In this document: positions 34,942-44,499 of the stretch, piece after piece
How the letters are laid out: each line of letters opens with the position of its first letter
How positions within the stretch are numbered: position 1 is the first letter of the stretch
DNA from: an uncultured Roseburia sp.
Lineage (GTDB): Bacteria > Bacillota > Clostridia > Lachnospirales > Lachnospiraceae
Reading direction: 5' to 3'
Assembly: GCA_947062675.1 (NCBI GenBank)
Contig: CAMSQM010000004.1
Location: 34,576 to 98,575, forward strand
Length of the DNA: 64,000 nt
Notes under the pieces: model-generated
What the model saw: only the letters and a program-made list of their open reading frames with translations
Told to the model about the DNA's origin: nothing
Databases searched by the model: none
Program-made: the position numbers and the translations under genes

Positions 34942-35929
34942 TTCCGACAGGAACCTCTATCATATGATACGTCAGTACGGCCAGTATAAACGCCACCGGT
35001 ATTGAAATGAGCGAATTTAAATATGGTGACATTTCCCAGCCGGACCTCTCACAAACAAATTGCTGAACAGGAAATCCCCAGAGATACATGGCATAAGAAT
35101 AGTCTCCGAGTTTTGAAGCTTTTTCAAAATGCTGTCTGCTTCCAAACCAGAATGTCATCATTGCATACGGAAAGAACAGTATCATTCCCGGATTCAATAC
35201 CCTGAATATGCTGCAGACTGGAAGAAGTGCAAGCGAAAGCCATGCAATTCTGATATCAGGCACTATTTTTTCCCTGTAAATCCAGTAAATCATTCCGACA
35301 TAAAAAAGAAGGCACGGCCTGATCACCGCTCTGATAACGCTGATTCTGCTCCCAGCTATGTAAACCAGAATACATCCGGTCACAACAATCGGAAATGTAA
35401 ATTTAAATGTCTTTTTTTCCAGAAGCCCCAGCTTCATTGCCACAAAACACCCAATATTACATATAAATTCTACCGGCAGTGTCCATAAGGCTCCATTCAC
35501 GGTAGACGCATATTTCGCCTCTTCAAATACTCCGGGCAGGTCATGCTGTAATATCATAAATCCGTTTAGCAGATACCGGAATGTCATGCTGTCTGTAAAA
35601 TAATCTTTCGCACTTAAGGTTGAAATAACCCCCCCCGTCAGTACCGAACACACTACGACAAACATGAGCGATGGTATTATTCTTCCAAGTCTGAGTAAAA
35701 GATATCTACAGAATCCTGTATACCTGTTCATACTCCTTGCTGTGAGATATCCGCCACACAAAAAAAAGACTGACACTGCCAGCGCTCCCATATCAAGCTG
35801 CCCTCCGGTAAGGATCCAGAGCCATTCCTGATCACCATTCCCCTGTGTGAGAGCAAATGAATGCGAAAAAATAACAAGCACCGCAGCGAGAAAGCGCGTA
35901 ATATGCAGATTCGTACTTTTCCCAGTCAT
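34898..35929 (-). CDS. Acyltransferase family 3 membrane protein (contains in-frame G8 tract)
   Basis: TNLHITRFLAAVLVIFSHSFALTQ, VSVFFLCGGYLTARSMNR, LLRLGRIIPSL. Confidence 0.85.
   Translation of the reverse strand: MTGKSTNLHITRFLAAVLVIFSHSFALTQGNGDQEWLWILTGGQLDMGALAVSVFFLCGGYLTARSMNRYTGFCRYLLLRLGRIIPSLMFVVVCSVLTGGVISTLSAKDYFTDSMTFRYLLNGFMILQHDLPGVFEEAKYASTVNGALWTLPVEFICNIGCFVAMKLGLLEKKTFKFTFPIVVTGCILVYIAGSRISVIRAVIRPCLLFYVGMIYWIYREKIVPDIRIAWLSLALLPVCSIFRVLNPGMILFFPYAMMTFWFGSRQHFEKASKLGDYSYAMYLWGFPVQQFVCERSGWEMSPYLNSLISIPVAFILAVLTYHMIEVPVGNAWKTLVKGKLVDR
35629..35636 (-). repeat. Homopolymer tract G8 (coding strand)
   Basis: Plus strand aaataaccccccccgtcagt. Confidence 0.95.
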
Positions 35930-35940
35930 AATACCTCCGT

Positions 35941-36738
35941 TTAATAATATTTGGCTGATCCCGAGTAAAATATCATAATTATTCTGGCAACCCACGAAGG
36001 CCAGAAACGCTTCATTATTTCAAGTTCTTCTTCATACCTGTCGTTTGAATTTTGCAGAAGTACAGCCGTCGCATTCTCCTTGTTCATCCGGTGATACAGA
36101 ACCACATCTTTAACATAAACAAATTCTCCTTTTTTTCGCGACAGCCTCTCCCACAAATCCCAGTCCATGGATGCACGGAATCTTTCATCAAAACATGTCC
36201 GCGGCATCTCTTTCATGACACATACTACCGTCGGATGAGTGATAGGATTTCCAAAACGCTGAAGGAGCCTTTTTGCGAAAACAGTAGATCTGAATTTATT
36301 TATCCGTACCGGCCACGTAAGCATTCTTTTTATGCGAACCATCACGGATGGTCTGCGATCCACAACATCATTATGCATTTCAATATAATTGCTGAACGCA
36401 AGAATTGGCTTTTCCGCCCTGTTAAGTTCTTTCAGATTCTTTTCCACGAATTCCGGACATAAAATGTCATCCTGATGTGCCAGCATCCCAAGCGGCGTAT
36501 TGATCTGTCTGAGTGCAAAATTGTAATCTTTTACATGCCCCCCGTCCGGGTTAACACATACCCGGATTCCATATTTATCCGCAAGACCCTGAATATACTC
36601 ATTCGGTGTGGAAGTGGATATTTTTATCCTGACCCGGACAGTCTGCCCGGCAATCGCCCTGATGCACTCTTCCAGTGATGCGCACTCCTTATAAGCGCAT
36701 ATAACGACAGTTAAATCTTTACCTCTGAATCTGTTCAT
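35941..36738 (-). CDS. Glycosyltransferase family 2
   Basis: LTVVICAYKECASLEECIRAIAGQT, LGMLAHQDDILCPEFVEKNL, ASMDWDLWERLS. Confidence 0.85.
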   Translation of the reverse strand: MNRFRGKDLTVVICAYKECASLEECIRAIAGQTVRVRIKISTSTPNEYIQGLADKYGIRVCVNPDGGHVKDYNFALRQINTPLGMLAHQDDILCPEFVEKNLKELNRAEKPILAFSNYIEMHNDVVDRRPSVMVRIKRMLTWPVRINKFRSTVFAKRLLQRFGNPITHPTVVCVMKEMPRTCFDERFRASMDWDLWERLSRKKGEFVYVKDVVLYHRMNKENATAVLLQNSNDRYEEELEIMKRFWPSWVARIIMIFYSGSAKYY

Positions 36739-37090
36739 TCTCTTTGTCCTCCAGCTCTCTCACTCTCTTCTCCAGCAGCGCTATTATCTGGGTCAGCCTG
36801 CGATTCCTTTCGCTCAGATTTGACACAATACTTGTCAATGCAAGAAGAATCAAAAGAATAAAAAACACCAGCACGGCAAATAATCCATTTGAAAAAACTT
36901 CTATCCCGCACAGGACAAAAAACCACTGCAGCAATTGCGGAAACAGAACCAGTACCACCATAACCCCGCCTGTCAGCAGCCACAATAACGCATATTTCAG
37001 ATATAACTTTTTCATGCGCAGCAGATAGAGAATCAGAACCATGTAAATAGCAATCACGGCCAATGCAAGTGCATTAAAAAACGTATTCAT
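36719..37090 (-). CDS. DUF2304-like small membrane protein
   Basis: Three TM segments plus LKYALLWLLTGGVMVVLVLFPQLLQWFFVLCGIEVFSNGLFAVLVFFILLILLALTSIVSNLSERNRRL; next to a GT2. Confidence 0.8.
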   Translation of the reverse strand: MNTFFNALALAVIAIYMVLILYLLRMKKLYLKYALLWLLTGGVMVVLVLFPQLLQWFFVLCGIEVFSNGLFAVLVFFILLILLALTSIVSNLSERNRRLTQIIALLEKRVRELEDKENEQIQR

Positions 37091-37126
37091 CTTATACCTC
37101 TCAATCAGGTTGTCGTATCCTTCGTT

Positions 37127-37870
37127 CTATATGCGCAAAAATGCTGCAAAAACTACTGCAATTGTTACTTTTATCATATAATATACAGATCGCATCGGGG
37201 ATATCGAACTTTCCCCGCCCTGTCTTTCTTTCATAATAACAGGAACCTCTTTAATCCGGAATTTTTTCTTCGCACACATTACTATAGCTTCAGGCTCTGG
37301 ATAGTCCTGGGCATAATTATGCGCAAAAAACGAAATCCCTTTGTGATTTACTGCTCTGAATCCGCTTGTAACATCTTTTATCTTCACTCCGCACACACAT
37401 CCGATCACTCCGCTTAAAAATTTTATACCTATTCTGCGAAGTGCTGACGACTGAAACCCGTCCCCGTTTAAAAACCTTGATCCAATCACTACGTCCGCCT
37501 CATCTTTTCTGATTGGATCCAAAACATTATCGAGATAAAACGGATCATGCTGACCGTCCCCGTCAATCTGCACTGCAACATCAAAACAGTTCTCCAGTGC
37601 ATACAGATAACCGCTTTGCACACCCCCTCCGATCCCAAGATTTACAGGAAGCGAAATATAATTCCGCTTCCCTTCCCTCAATATTCCCAGGGTCCCATCC
37701 CTGGAGCAGTCGTCCACCACCAGATATTCGATCTCATCTTTCAGGCTGGCAGCCGCATTATTTATGCTATTTATTGCCGCAGTTATATTATTTTGTTCAT
37801 TATAAGCAGGAACAATCACAAGCACTCTCATCTTTTCAGTCACTTTCCCCGGATCTGTTTTAAGGAACAT
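37127..37870 (-). CDS. Glycosyltransferase family 2 (DPM-like)
   Basis: VLVIVPAYNEQNNITAAINSI, EYLVVDDCSRDGT, VQIDGDGQHDP, GSRFLNGDGFQ. Confidence 0.9.
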   Translation of the reverse strand: MFLKTDPGKVTEKMRVLVIVPAYNEQNNITAAINSINNAAASLKDEIEYLVVDDCSRDGTLGILREGKRNYISLPVNLGIGGGVQSGYLYALENCFDVAVQIDGDGQHDPFYLDNVLDPIRKDEADVVIGSRFLNGDGFQSSALRRIGIKFLSGVIGCVCGVKIKDVTSGFRAVNHKGISFFAHNYAQDYPEPEAIVMCAKKKFRIKEVPVIMKERQGGESSISPMRSVYYMIKVTIAVVFAAFLRI

Positions 37871-38696
37871 ATTGTTTCATAATTTCACTGATAATCGTAT
37901 TATCACCATATACGATTCCGGAGTCATAAGGCCGGTCTGGAAATGCCCCGTATTTCAGTGTAATATTCAGCCCCTTCTCCTTTATAAAACTTTCAACTTT
38001 TTCTTTCAGTGAAACCGGTTTTCCCGAACATACATTTATAACTCCGGTATATTTATCCTGTACACCTGCCGCAGCAATCTGCCTTGCCAGATCTTTCACA
38101 TCAATGAAATCATACTGATTCAGACCGGAATTAAAAGGAAATTCCTTTTTCCCATCCTCGGCTGCCGCCAGAAGCTTCGTAAAAACAGAGCAGTTTCTAC
38201 TGTCATCCCCCACAATATAAAAGGCCCTGAGCCAGTATATATTTACATCCAGATCTTTCGCCGTCATTAACACTGACTGGCGCAATGCATTTTTGGCAAT
38301 GCCATATTGCGATAAAGGATTACATGGTGTATTTTCATCAATTTTTCCTTCCCAGAAACCCACCTCATGCATTGTACCCATAATTGCAATTTTCCTGCAG
38401 CCTTTCTGCATCAGATGTTCCAGAAATATAAAATGATCCGACAAATTTTCCATGTGTCTTGGAGAATTATGAATAAAGCCATCCTGCCAGGCAAGATGAA
38501 TACATAAATCCGGTTCCTCCAGCTGTCTGTAAATATCTTTATCGCCGCTAAATATAGAAACATCTGACAATTTTGCCCTGCTGTCTACTTCCTTATAGTG
38601 AAGATCCACAGCTATAACTTCATGCCCATGATTCAGCAGCTCTTTCACAACATATTTCCCCATATACCCGCTGGCCCCGGTCACAGCAATTTTCAT
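37860..38696 (-). CDS. NAD-dependent epimerase/dehydratase
   Basis: MKIAVTGASGYMGKYVVKELL Rossmann motif; NPLSQYGIAKNALRQ YxxxK. Confidence 0.88.
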   Translation of the reverse strand: MKIAVTGASGYMGKYVVKELLNHGHEVIAVDLHYKEVDSRAKLSDVSIFSGDKDIYRQLEEPDLCIHLAWQDGFIHNSPRHMENLSDHFIFLEHLMQKGCRKIAIMGTMHEVGFWEGKIDENTPCNPLSQYGIAKNALRQSVLMTAKDLDVNIYWLRAFYIVGDDSRNCSVFTKLLAAAEDGKKEFPFNSGLNQYDFIDVKDLARQIAAAGVQDKYTGVINVCSGKPVSLKEKVESFIKEKGLNITLKYGAFPDRPYDSGIVYGDNTIISEIMKQYVP

Positions 38697-38735
38697 ATTA
38701 TATCTCCTCCTTCCAGATTGTGAAAAATATAATTC

Positions 38736-40166
38736 TTAACACCAGTATCGCAGCAAAAGAAGCAAAACTGTTACACACGGATTTATCAGAATCCAGAAAA
38801 AACTTATGTTTTCAACAGCCGCAAGCAGACCTTTTCGTATCCCCGGATGAATTCTGCTGCCAGCATTGTTAAATATTGTCATACATCCAAAACAAAAAAC
38901 CGGGATAAAATATCTCCCCTGCATCCCATTTACCGTTCCGCCCATCGGCGCCTCCACGCGCGGTGTCCAGTCCAGATACATTTTTACAAACATACCGGTT
39001 ATAACAAATATAACCAGAACAAACGCCATTATTCTTAATCTTCTGTTATATTTTACGATAACAGAACTTTCCACCAGCGCAATCAGCAAAAACATCCCCA
39101 GGAACAGCAGGATATACGGAATGGGTAAATTCGTATCCAGCGTCCCGATTTTGCCCACAAAGCTGCTGATATAAAAGTTTAAATATACAATAATGGTTCT
39201 TCCTATTATTACCGGAATTTCCCACAAATGTCCGAAAACATATTCCTTTTGAATTAACGCATTCACATTTTCTTCCTGATTAATTCCCCTGACCGACATA
39301 AAATATAATATCCTGGGCAGTACTCCACCAATAATCCCTGAAATAACCACCAGTCCGATCGAAGTAATATATTGCTTTACCGACCGGAATTTCTTCCCCG
39401 GAATCAGGAGGAGAAATAACAGAAACGGAGCATATGCCATCTTAATTGCTATCAGAAAAAAGGCACAGACACCTACGATTACCATATCTTTAATCCCGAC
39501 AATCTCATCAGCATCGCTCATAAACAGTCTCATCAGCTCCGCAAAAAGCAGAATTGCCACAGGAATCAGTATCGCGTCATACGAAAGTGACGCTCCCAGG
39601 TAAAGACTCATTGGCATCGAAAGCAGCATCATCATTGTCTTTTTCAGGCAGGGTGTAATACTTACTGCAATATAGCCAGCCACAACATAAAAAAGAAAAT
39701 TTCCCATTCTCCCCGCCATAATCAGATTAAAACCATTGTCATAACCATTTCCAAGGATCCTGCCCGCGCCGGACAAAATGCGCATTGCTGTGCCTGAAAA
39801 GAGATATGCCCACGGATTGAGCGATACCAGAGCTGATGCAAAAAAAAGCGGTTCCCGCTCTTCTTCGCTCACAATGCTCCAGCTGTCATAAAAGCTTTCT
39901 TTAAATGAATACTTTTTTCCCAGTCTGGATGTGTATTTATCTTTCCAGTCCTCAATAAACCCCGCAATATATGCCGGTACATATTTTCCAACCTCTGTTA
40001 TTCCCTCACCCGTATCCGGATACAGATTCCCTTCGCTAAAACAATATGCATTCAGAAAATGCGCATTTTCATCGGGTACGGTTAATGGCGGGGACAAAAA
40101 AATTATCAGCATGCCGGCAACACACAGCAGCCATATAAAGATCCTGATCGTCCTCTTTTCTTCCAT
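38736..40166 (-). CDS. DUF2142 polytopic membrane protein (GT-C-like)
   Basis: IFLSPPLTVPDENAHFLNAYCFSEG; many TM segments; GMQGRYFIPVF. Confidence 0.85.
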   Translation of the reverse strand: MEEKRTIRIFIWLLCVAGMLIIFLSPPLTVPDENAHFLNAYCFSEGNLYPDTGEGITEVGKYVPAYIAGFIEDWKDKYTSRLGKKYSFKESFYDSWSIVSEEEREPLFFASALVSLNPWAYLFSGTAMRILSGAGRILGNGYDNGFNLIMAGRMGNFLFYVVAGYIAVSITPCLKKTMMMLLSMPMSLYLGASLSYDAILIPVAILLFAELMRLFMSDADEIVGIKDMVIVGVCAFFLIAIKMAYAPFLLFLLLIPGKKFRSVKQYITSIGLVVISGIIGGVLPRILYFMSVRGINQEENVNALIQKEYVFGHLWEIPVIIGRTIIVYLNFYISSFVGKIGTLDTNLPIPYILLFLGMFLLIALVESSVIVKYNRRLRIMAFVLVIFVITGMFVKMYLDWTPRVEAPMGGTVNGMQGRYFIPVFCFGCMTIFNNAGSRIHPGIRKGLLAAVENISFFWILINPCVTVLLLLLRYWC

Positions 40167-40187
40167 GAATTTCTCCTCATCACTTTA

Positions 40188-42047
40188 TTATTCTGTCACC
40201 CTGTAAATCCTGTAAGAATCATCCTCACAGGTCGTGTATATCTCAAACGGTCCTGTAATCTTCTCATAATGCCCGCTCCCGACAAGAAGATACGGAATAT
40301 TCCTGTTTTTCATAATACCCGCAATCTCTTCGGCGCTTTTTTGAAACAAATCTTTTGTCTCAAGATAGCGCTCATACCACTCTTTCATCATCCTTTTTGA
40401 AGATGGTACCGCCTTATATACCACATAGCAGTTTCTCCGGGAAATAATCTGAAACCAGCCTGCTCCTATGCCGTCGCCCGGGTCCGCCAGATATGAATCA
40501 CTGTTTCCGGTCTGTCCCTTAAATGTATTTGCCAACTGGTAAATACCCCCCCCCACGCCGCTTTCTTCAAATGTCGCCAGCATCACCTGTTCAGAAGTAA
40601 TTACCGATACTTTTCCATCTTTTATCTGATAAAAGCGGCCGTACGCTCCCCCTGCCATCAACAGGATAACCATACCACAGGTGGCCATTTTATACAATCT
40701 TTTTCTGGTCGTTCTCCACAGCCATTCCCCGATCAGCACTCCTGCTGTTATTCCAAGTACAAATTTCAGATTTGAAACCATACCATATGCCGGTCCCCAG
40801 AAGACCGTGGCCACACAGACACATCCCAGAAGCACCGGATAAGCATGCGAAGCCTGTCCTGTCATCGAATTCTTCTTCACATATATAATTGCGAGAAAAC
40901 ACAAACACAATGCGGTCACATACTGCCATCCCCACACACATGAAAAGTACGGGAACAGAAAAATTATAAAACCCGTTGTATATTCTTTTCTGTCAAAATA
41001 TGATTTTATGGTTTTCACATACCAGATAATAGCCATCACGGCTACATATTTTAAAAATTTAGTGATATACAATGTAGCAGCTGCAGGTATCTGCAGTCTT
41101 TCCACTCCGATATGTGTCGTCAGAATTGCTCCCGCCCATGCCGCAGTAAATAATCCGGCTTCGACTGCAAAGCGCTTTAATTTTTCCCTGTTATAAATGT
41201 ATAAATATTCTGACAGGAAAAGCACCGGAAAAAGAATGCGCAAAAAAGAATACAATATCTCATTCCGGTTCCATGTCGAAGGTGCCAGATGATGCGGATG
41301 ACGCACAAGCGCATAAATATATATGAACTCTTCATCCGGAATGTTAATGATATCCGAAATCAGATTGGGGAATGTTACTGCGCACAACACACAGATATAT
41401 AATATCATTCCACAAAACCCATTCCGCAAAACCTTCTTTTTAAAAAAACAATCAGTTAAAAACAGAAGAAATACTACTGCAAATCCATAAATGCCCTCAT
41501 GAACATGAAACAGCAATGCAATTGCAAGTATTATCCATCCGGCGTTATAGTTCCGGAACTTTCCCACTGAAAAAGAAATGGCCAGAGCAGAAAACGCATA
41601 CCCTGTTCCCATTCCGATCGATACAATATCAAAGGTTCCGAAAGCACCCACCTGCCGGCAGACACTATGCGCAAAATATAAAGAGAACATTACAGAATAC
41701 AAAATCTGTCCACAGTCTGATATGGCAAATGCAAGATTAGCAGAAGCCGCGGACAGTACAGCCACACCCAGATAGACAAAAAAAACTGCTGTCTTCTCCC
41801 AGTTTCCTCCATTTATTTTCATACAGAAAGAAAATAGTTTGTCCAGAAAATACCTTGGCGATATCACTTCATCCGCAATATATACATTCCCTTCAAAAAC
41901 CGTATTATCATACGCATGTATCTGACCGATTCCATAGATCAGATTATTTGAACCAAGCCCCTGTGAAATAAAACACATATAAATAGCCAAAGATACCAGC
42001 ATGCAAAGAACGTATGTTTTAATCTTTCTGTCAGCATTCTCAGACAT
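40188..42047 (-). CDS. Polytopic membrane protein (GT-C/polymerase-like), contains in-frame G9 tract
   Basis: 619-aa ORF with many TM segments; SGVGGGIYQLANTFKG encoded at the tract. Confidence 0.75.
   Translation of the reverse strand: MSENADRKIKTYVLCMLVSLAIYMCFISQGLGSNNLIYGIGQIHAYDNTVFEGNVYIADEVISPRYFLDKLFSFCMKINGGNWEKTAVFFVYLGVAVLSAASANLAFAISDCGQILYSVMFSLYFAHSVCRQVGAFGTFDIVSIGMGTGYAFSALAISFSVGKFRNYNAGWIILAIALLFHVHEGIYGFAVVFLLFLTDCFFKKKVLRNGFCGMILYICVLCAVTFPNLISDIINIPDEEFIYIYALVRHPHHLAPSTWNRNEILYSFLRILFPVLFLSEYLYIYNREKLKRFAVEAGLFTAAWAGAILTTHIGVERLQIPAAATLYITKFLKYVAVMAIIWYVKTIKSYFDRKEYTTGFIIFLFPYFSCVWGWQYVTALCLCFLAIIYVKKNSMTGQASHAYPVLLGCVCVATVFWGPAYGMVSNLKFVLGITAGVLIGEWLWRTTRKRLYKMATCGMVILLMAGGAYGRFYQIKDGKVSVITSEQVMLATFEESGVGGGIYQLANTFKGQTGNSDSYLADPGDGIGAGWFQIISRRNCYVVYKAVPSSKRMMKEWYERYLETKDLFQKSAEEIAGIMKNRNIPYLLVGSGHYEKITGPFEIYTTCEDDSYRIYRVTE
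40546..40554 (-). repeat. Homopolymer tract G9 (coding strand)
   Basis: Plus strand aaatacccccccccacgccg. Confidence 0.95.
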
Positions 42048-42096
42048 TCACCCTATTCCCTCCCATCCTGTCAGAAATTATATTTTTAGCAGTCTT

Positions 42097-42125
42097 ATTT
42101 TAGCAGATTTTCCAGGTATTAGCAA
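42097..42125 (-). promoter_or_regulatory. Putative sigma-A promoter for the 42047 gene
   Basis: Minus strand TTGCTA - 17 nt - TAAAAT, 50 nt upstream of the start. Confidence 0.5.
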
Positions 42126-42187
42126 CTCCAATCTTAGGACGGATGCGCTGAATGACTATATCACGGGAACTATCAGAGCGATTTCAT

Positions 42188-42262
42188 AAAAAAATCCCCG
42201 AATTTTCTTACACCTGAATTGTGGCAGCCGCACACGCATCAGGTCAGAAAAAAAGGGGATCC
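42188..42262 (-). terminator. Large imperfect hairpin with T7 tail, likely intrinsic terminator
   Basis: Minus strand GGATCCCCTTTTTTCTGACCTGA...TCAGGTGTAAGAAAATTCGGGGATTTTTTT: outer arms atcccc/ggggat, inner acctga/tcaggt. Confidence 0.55.
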
Positions 42263-42352
42263 TTCAGTATTGTCAGATTTTTTCAGACTTCCGGCTGACC
42301 CGGAAAACAACTCCTGTCTTTTTTATTTTCCAAAGCTGTACGCCAGGCTCCT

Positions 42353-43033
42353 TCAATGCTTTTTATACAAAACCACAGTCCAGGGAAAACTTTTGCTGCA
42401 CAAATAAATACCCCCCCCCAAACAGGTTTTTACATATTTTACAAATCTGCGATATGTCCAGTGATTAATATGATCCTCCGGATTTCCTAATCTGCTGACA
42501 TTTTTCAGCACCGCCAGATTTCCAAGGCAAAACCACGGTTCCTCCGGCACAGTCAGAAGTATTTCATTTTCTGATACCCTGTGCAATTCCCTCAAAGCAT
42601 CCAGGGGGCTCTCAAGATGTTCCAGAACTTCCGTACAAATTACCATGTCAAAAGAGCTGTCCTCAAAAGGCATTTTATATATATCTCCCTGAAGATAATT
42701 AATTTTATTGTTCATACTCCGCGCTATCCTCACAGCCTCAGAAGTATATTCCAGACCTGTAATCTCAACATTGCGGAAATTATTAAAAATCAGATTGGAA
42801 ATAAACCCTTCACCACACCCTGCATCCAGTATTCTGTATACTTTTTCCGGTTTACTCAAAAGCTTTCCCATAATCCCAATTATCCTGCTATTCAGATTAT
42901 TCACCATTTTTTTCTTCAGTGGATTTGAGGTCATATATTTATCATAATTTCCTGTATTATATTCCATCCTTCTTTTCCTTTCATCCCATCCCTTTGCAGG
43001 CAGATAAATCAGCAGTAAAACGATTTTCAGCAA
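42353..43033 (-). CDS. SAM-dependent methyltransferase (class I), in-frame G9 tract near C-terminus
   Basis: YRILDAGCGEGFISNLIF, FDMVICTEVLEHLESPLDALRELHRV. Confidence 0.88.
   Translation of the reverse strand: MLKIVLLLIYLPAKGWDERKRRMEYNTGNYDKYMTSNPLKKKMVNNLNSRIIGIMGKLLSKPEKVYRILDAGCGEGFISNLIFNNFRNVEITGLEYTSEAVRIARSMNNKINYLQGDIYKMPFEDSSFDMVICTEVLEHLESPLDALRELHRVSENEILLTVPEEPWFCLGNLAVLKNVSRLGNPEDHINHWTYRRFVKYVKTCLGGGIYLCSKSFPWTVVLYKKH
42411..42419 (-). repeat. Homopolymer tract G9 (coding strand)
   Basis: Plus strand aaatacccccccccaaacagg. Confidence 0.95.
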
Positions 43034-43054
43034 TATCGGTCAGAAATTACCCCG

Positions 43055-43498
43055 CTAATTCTCTCTCTGGACAAAAACCACTTTTTTTCCAAGAAAGTAA
43101 TTCAGTATAATAACAATTACAGTAATAACATATTTGGCTATATCATGCCTGACCTGTAATATCTCTACAAGGAAGATCACTCCGGTAAAATCCAGTATCC
43201 CGGTAAATCCCCTCGACAGAACATATGCCATAATTTCACGAAACAGATTTTTCCAGCTGCCGCAAAAACTTTTAAATACAAAAAACTTATTCGCAAAATA
43301 TGAATAAATTTTTGCGGCTGCTATCGCGATTATATTGGCCACCCTGTAGTCAGTAAATTTACACAATATCGTATATATCACAATATTTACTAATGTAGTT
43401 GTAAATCCCCAGAATGCATATGCAATCCACTCACATTTTATTATTTTACGTATCCGATCTTTCATGAAATATCCTTTGTCCGTTAATTCCCTTAACAC
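43055..43498 (-). CDS. GtrA-family membrane protein
   Basis: Four TM; YAFWGFTTTLVNIVIYTILCK..YRVANIIAIAAAKIYSYFANKFFVFKS. Confidence 0.88.
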   Translation of the reverse strand: MLRELTDKGYFMKDRIRKIIKCEWIAYAFWGFTTTLVNIVIYTILCKFTDYRVANIIAIAAAKIYSYFANKFFVFKSFCGSWKNLFREIMAYVLSRGFTGILDFTGVIFLVEILQVRHDIAKYVITVIVIILNYFLGKKVVFVQREN

Positions 43499-43527
43499 AA
43501 CCGCGCCTTAAAGTTCATTCTCCCGTT

Positions 43528-44476
43528 TCAGACCTTTTCTTTGATATGACTATCCGAATATCTGCTCCGGTATGTTGCATCCACAAGCATGTCTCCTATA
43601 AGCCCTATTGATGCAAACTGCACTCCCAGCACAATCAGCATCACACCCAGAAGCAACAGCGGACGATTTCCAATCACTGCCCCTGTCAGCCATTCGATTG
43701 TCAGTATCAGGCAAAGAACAACCCCGACTGTAAACGATACCAGCCCTATCCGTCCAAAAAAGTACATAGGCCGGTCATAATATTTCGATATGAAAGAAAC
43801 AGAAATCGAATCAAACAGCCCTCTCAGATATCTCTCCATACCATATTTGGATTTGCCGAATTTTCTCTTATTATGATGAACCGGTATCTCAGTTATCCTG
43901 TATCCTTTTCTATAGGCGAGTACCGGAATATACCTGTGGAGCTCTCCATAAATATCCAGACTGTCAGTCACTTCTCTCCGGTATGCTTTAAACCCACAGT
44001 TAAAATCATGCAATGACACCCCCGATAACTTTGATGTTACCTTATTAAATAATTTTGAAGGAATTCTTTTTTCCAGCGGATCCAGACGGTTCACCTTCCA
44101 GCCACTCACAAGATCGAATCCCTCATCCAGCTTATCAACAAAATTCTTAATCTCTGCCGGGTCATCCTGCAGATCTGCATCCATCGTTACCACTATATCT
44201 CCCGTCACGTTCCGGAACGCAGCCTGCAATGCCGCCGCCTTGCCATAATTCTTTCGGAATATAATAAGATGAACCCTGTTGTCCCGTTCATGAATACCAC
44301 GTATTACGGATGCGGACAAATCAGTAGAGCCATCATCCACAAACATTAGTTCATAGTCTGAAATCACCCCCCCCCGACTCACATTTTTGAACATTTTCCA
44401 GAATCAGACGATACAATTCTTCCAGCGACTGCTCCTCATTATATACCGGAACAATAATTGACAACTTTCTCTCCAT
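43528..44476 (-). pseudogene. Glycosyltransferase family 2 frameshifted at a G9 tract (phase-OFF candidate)
   Basis: Upstream frame from ATG 44476: MERKLSIIVPVYNEEQSLEELYRLILENVQKCESGGG* hits TGA right after the tract. The rest, GGVISDYELMFVDDGSTDLS..MDADLQDDP, lies in another frame (ORF 43528-44394). G8 restores a 315-aa ORF. Confidence 0.88.
44367..44375 (-). repeat. Homopolymer tract G9 (coding strand)
   Basis: Plus strand aaatcacccccccccgactc. Confidence 0.95.
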
Positions 44477-44499
44477 AACCCTGTTCTCTCCTTTGTAAA

